Assembly (NCBI GenBank): GCA_009706135.1
Contig: WLRX01000032.1
Coordinates: 1-9,012 of the forward strand
Source: Actinomycetota bacterium
GTDB taxonomy: Bacteria > Actinomycetota > Actinomycetes > Nanopelagicales > Nanopelagicaceae
Reading direction: 5' to 3'
DNA length: 9,012 bases
This document shows, one piece after another, positions 6,855 through 9,012 of this stretch (position 1 is its first letter; every line of letters starts with the position of its first letter). A program made the position numbers and the translations under genes. The notes beneath the pieces are model-generated. The model did no database searches. It saw only the letters and a list, made by a program, of their open reading frames with translations, and was not told where the DNA came from.

Positions 6855-7169
6855 ATGGAAAGAATAAGAATAGCAACCCGCGCGTTAACACCCTTTGAAC
6901 TGTTGGTAATTGGGCTGCTCTGTGAGGGTAAATCCAATGCGGCAATAGCGCACGACACAGCACATACCGAAAAAGTTGTGGAAAACACCGTCTCGCGAGC
7001 GGCTAAAGCATTTTCAATCAAAGCCGATCACGATACAAATACTCGGGTACTACTTGCGTTGGCTTTTCGCACACATTATGGGGACAGTGCTTTCGATAAG
7101 TTAGACATTGAGTGCAGGCACTTCGAACTAGGAACCGATGGCAAACCAATTTGTCATCGACATGATTAA
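6855..7169 (+). CDS. small LuxR/GerE-type HTH regulator with Cys/His tail
   Basis: Predicted 104-residue DNA-binding protein. Residues 10-72 follow the GerE helix-turn-helix pattern of LuxR-family regulators: LTPFELLVIGLLCEGKSNAAIA (11-32), then the recognition-helix region TEKVVENTVSRAAKAF (38-53) and a final helix NTRVLLALAF (62-71). There is no receiver or ligand-binding domain, so the protein is essentially a free-standing HTH. The C-terminal 30 residues are unusual: C87-x-H89, then C100-H101-x-H103, a spacing that could hold a metal ion or act as a redox switch; this is not part of the GerE domain. An upstream in-frame ATG at 6828 would give 113 residues, but the GGAGAGGG site supports 6855. 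It diverges from the lipid/transport cluster and could regulate it or itself; targets are unknown. Confidence 0.75.
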   Translation: MERIRIATRALTPFELLVIGLLCEGKSNAAIAHDTAHTEKVVENTVSRAAKAFSIKADHDTNTRVLLALAFRTHYGDSAFDKLDIECRHFELGTDGKPICHRHD

Positions 7170-7188
7170 TCCGTAACACACTTCACAT

Positions 7189-7203
7189 CTGGCTGAGAGC
7201 CAG
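7189..7203 (+). other. short hairpin after the LuxR-type gene
   Basis: CTGGCT (7189-7194) and AGCCAG (7198-7203) form a perfect 6-base stem with a 3-base GAG loop, 19 bases after the regulator's stop codon. No T-run follows on either strand, so it is at most a weak terminator or a processing/stability element. Confidence 0.35.
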
Positions 7204-7252
7204 CACCTGTAATTTCAATATACCAAACTGCTCCTGCGGTCTTTAATTGTCA

Positions 7253-7278
7253 TGTAGTTAGAAATATCAAGAACTACA
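7253..7278. repeat. inverted repeat upstream of the membrane-protein gene
   Basis: TGTAGTT (7253-7259) and AACTACA (7272-7278) are perfect 7-base arms around a 12-base A/T-rich spacer, 28 to 53 bases before the ATG at 7306. A TTGTCA that could act as a -35 (7247-7252) abuts the left arm, but no good -10 sits 17 bases after it. The repeat could be an operator or a 5' leader hairpin. The rest of the 136-base intergenic region shows no other clear element. Confidence 0.35.
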
Positions 7279-7305
7279 CAACAATTAAACATTGGAGAGA
7301 AAAAA

Positions 7306-7884
7306 ATGAGACGCAAGACTTTTGACAAAATCGTAACATTTGTAGGATTCGGACTTTCCGTATTCTTGCTCGTACTATCAGGACTACTTAACTGGGGCGC
7401 AACATTCGCTCAAGAATCAGTAAAGAGTCAACTAGAGAATCAAAACATTTCATTTCCAGTTGCTGAAGCAATGCCCCCTGCTACCAAAGATCAGCTAGCA
7501 AAGTGGTCAGAGATGCAAGTGACAACCGGTGAAATGGCTCGTGACTATGCAGATCTTTACATTTGGGAACATATGAAGGGCGCTGCTAAAGCTGGAGTTG
7601 GGAAAGAATCAACATATTCAGAAGTTTCTGGAATGTATTTAGGTGCTGTTAAGGCCGGTACAGCGACTCCTGAAGAAATTGCAAAACTTGGCGATCTTCG
7701 TCAAACATTGTTTATGGGAAATACCTTGCGGGGACTTTTACTAGAAGCCTACGCATTCGGAACACTTGGGAACATTGCAGCGATTGCTGCGCTGGCTTCC
7801 CTAGTCGGAGGCATTCTGCTTCTTCTTCTATCTATCGCGGGAATAGTTCATATTCGTCGCACTTCTGAAGAAGCGACGATTTGA
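7306..7884 (+). CDS. two-TM actinobacterial membrane protein of unknown function
   Basis: The 192-residue product has a short basic N-terminus (RRK at 2-4), a first membrane helix at about 9-30, a roughly 120-residue middle region, and a second long hydrophobic segment at about 153-181 followed by HIRR. The positive-inside rule places both ends in the cytoplasm and the middle outside. The middle contains QNISFPVAEAMPP (46-58), TTGEMARDYADLYIWEHM (73-90), STYSEVS (102-108) and LRQTLFMGNTLRGLLLEAY (131-149). I recognise this pattern from a widespread actinobacterial family of unknown role, members of which are sometimes mislabelled as aromatic ring-opening dioxygenase LigA; no dioxygenase motif is present and I do not adopt that name. 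GGAGAG (7294-7299) precedes the ATG at good spacing, so unlike nhaA and the crotonase this gene has a leader. A strong terminator follows, making it a single-gene unit. Confidence 0.8.
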   Translation: MRRKTFDKIVTFVGFGLSVFLLVLSGLLNWGATFAQESVKSQLENQNISFPVAEAMPPATKDQLAKWSEMQVTTGEMARDYADLYIWEHMKGAAKAGVGKESTYSEVSGMYLGAVKAGTATPEEIAKLGDLRQTLFMGNTLRGLLLEAYAFGTLGNIAAIAALASLVGGILLLLLSIAGIVHIRRTSEEATI

Positions 7885-7904
7885 CCCTCAACTCTCCGTG
7901 AGGG
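7885..7904 (+). other. hairpin immediately after the membrane-protein stop
   Basis: CCCTCA (7885-7890) and TGAGGG (7899-7904) form a 6-base stem starting at the base after the TGA stop codon, with an 8-base loop. It lies directly against the long terminator stem beginning at 7905, so the two could stack. The loop sequence ACTCTC (7891-7896) is also complementary to GAGAGT at 7950-7955 on the far side of the terminator. Confidence 0.45.
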
Positions 7905-7946
7905 AAGAGAAAACCCCCCTGACAATAGTCAGGGGGGTTTTCTCTT
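7905..7946. terminator. long bidirectional terminator
   Basis: Perfect 19-base stem: 7905-7923 pairs with 7928-7946 around the 4-base loop AATA. The core is six C facing six G, flanked by four A/T pairs and a GAGA/TCTC block, so both strands end the G-run with TTTTCTCTT. It serves the membrane-protein gene (stop at 7884) on the plus strand and ino1 (stop at 7965) on the minus strand. Confidence 0.93.
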
Positions 7947-7964
7947 ACCGAGAGTGTTTAGTGA

Positions 7965-9012
7965 TTAGCGATCAATCTTTCCTGAAATAAAATCTTCAGT
8001 CTTTACATGAGCTTGTTCATCAGTGTATTGAGTTGGTGGAGTCTTCATGAAATAACTAGATGGTGAAAGTAGTGCACCACCAATTTTCCGATCAAGACCA
8101 ATCTTTGCGCAGCGAAGCGCATCGATGATTACACCAGCAGAGTTTGGTGAATCCCATACTTCTAGCTTGTATTCAAGATTCAGAGGAACATCACCGAAAG
8201 CACGGCCTTCGAGGCGAACGTAGGCCCACTTTCGATCATCTAACCAAGGAATGTAATCAGAAGGTCCAATATGAACATTCTTTTCACCCAGATCATGATG
8301 AAGTTGTGATGTGACTGAGTTTGTCTTTGAAATTTTCTTAGACTCTAGGCGATCACGCTCAAGCATGTTCTTAAAGTCCATGTTTCCGCCAACATTCAAT
8401 TGGTAGGTTCGGTCTAGGTGAACACCGCGATCTTGGAATAATTTAGCCATGATTCGGTGCGTAATAGTTGCACCCACTTGGCTCTTGATGTCATCGCCAA
8501 CAATTGGCAACCCTGCATCAGCAAATTTCTTCTCCCAGACTGGGTCGGATGCAATAAAGACTGGAAGCGCGTTAACAAAGGCACATCCTGCATCAATTGC
8601 ACATTGTGCGTAGAACTTTGCAGCAACTTCTGAACCCACTGGCAAGTAGCAAATAAGCACATCTACTTGCTCTTCTTTCAGAACAGCAACCACATCTACT
8701 GGTGCAGCAGGTGATTCTTCGATCGTTTCGCGATAATAACGACCGAGGCCATCATGTGTAACTCCGCGCAAAACTTCAACGCCAGTCTTTTCAACATTCG
8801 CGAATTTAATAGTGTTGTTCTCGCTGGCCCAAATAGCATCTGCCATATCTAGACCAACTTTTTTCTTATCTACATCAAAAGCTGCAACGAACTTGACGTT
8901 ATTGATGTGGTATCCCCCAACAACAGCGTGCATGAGTCCTGGAATCTCTTGGTCGCGGGCAGCATCTTTGTAATAGACAACGCCTTGAACTAGAGAGTTA
9001 GCGCAGTTTCCA
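7965..9012 (-). CDS. ino1: inositol-3-phosphate synthase, 5' end outside window
   Basis: NAD-dependent cytoplasmic enzyme converting glucose 6-phosphate to inositol 3-phosphate, the first step to phosphatidylinositol and, in many actinobacteria, mycothiol. The frame stays open to the right edge; upstream of the first ATG (8931-8933) it encodes [14 protein letters not shown] and then EIPGLMH, matching the N-terminal NAD-binding segment of mycobacterial Ino1, so that ATG is internal and the gene is cut by the edge. About 348 residues are visible; only some 15-20 should be missing compared with the 367-residue mycobacterial protein. Conserved blocks include [83 protein letters not shown] and [14 protein letters not shown]. 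It shares the bidirectional terminator with the convergent membrane-protein gene. Identification is very secure. Confidence 0.96.
   Translation of the reverse strand, partial: GNCANSLVQGVVYYKDAARDQEIPGLMHAVVGGYHINNVKFVAAFDVDKKKVGLDMADAIWASENNTIKFANVEKTGVEVLRGVTHDGLGRYYRETIEESPAAPVDVVAVLKEEQVDVLICYLPVGSEVAAKFYAQCAIDAGCAFVNALPVFIASDPVWEKKFADAGLPIVGDDIKSQVGATITHRIMAKLFQDRGVHLDRTYQLNVGGNMDFKNMLERDRLESKKISKTNSVTSQLHHDLGEKNVHIGPSDYIPWLDDRKWAYVRLEGRAFGDVPLNLEYKLEVWDSPNSAGVIIDALRCAKIGLDRKIGGALLSPSSYFMKTPPTQYTDEQAHVKTEDFISGKIDR

Noticed and set aside
6596..6898. 100-residue plus-strand frame spanning the crotonase start and divergent promoter
   Set aside because: Overlaps the start of two better-supported genes in the wrong frames and shows no domain.
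8931..8933. ATG as the true start of ino1
   Set aside because: The frame upstream to the window edge encodes the conserved NAD-binding start of Ino1, so this methionine is internal and the gene is partial.

Overview
The window looks like chromosomal DNA of a small-genome, low-GC actinobacterium. The freshwater acI / Nanopelagicales group is my best guess, because actinobacterial-type proteins (adenylylatable GlnA, Ino1 of the mycobacterial kind, a two-TM actinobacterial membrane protein) sit in A+T-rich DNA with very short or overlapping gene junctions. The taxon is inferred from protein resemblance and base composition by eye; no search was run. I see no mobile element, CRISPR array, tRNA or rRNA.

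Layout: glnA (69-1499, +) ends at a strong hairpin terminator. Only 15 bases later comes nhaA (1560-2558, +), a Na+/H+ antiporter that appears to lack two blocks present in E. coli NhaA. nhaA meets, tail to tail with a 4-base overlap, a compact four-gene minus-strand cluster read from 6769 down to 2555: a crotonase-family enzyme with an isomerase-like active site, an HSDL2-like short-chain dehydrogenase, a STAS-less SulP anion transporter with a TTG start, and an NCS1 nucleobase-type permease. Their junctions are 1-base overlap, 6-base gap and 14-base overlap, so they are probably one operon. Divergent from it is a small LuxR/GerE-type DNA-binding protein with a Cys/His-rich tail (6855-7169, +), then a 192-residue membrane protein of unknown function (7306-7884, +). 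A long, perfectly paired bidirectional terminator (7905-7946) separates that gene from ino1 (minus strand, 7965 to beyond the right edge), which makes inositol phosphate for actinobacterial lipids and thiols.

How they fit together: glnA serves ammonia assimilation and ino1 serves inositol synthesis, each as its own unit. The minus-strand cluster pairs two enzymes of the acyl-CoA/lipid type with two importers of different classes. I infer a scavenging role but cannot name a pathway. The small regulator is well placed to control the cluster and/or itself, but nothing in the sequence proves it. Most of the window is ordinary housekeeping. The items most worth checking are the shortened NhaA, the active-site change in the crotonase, the Cys/His-tailed regulator, and the in-frame stop/TTG junction between the dehydrogenase and SulP genes.
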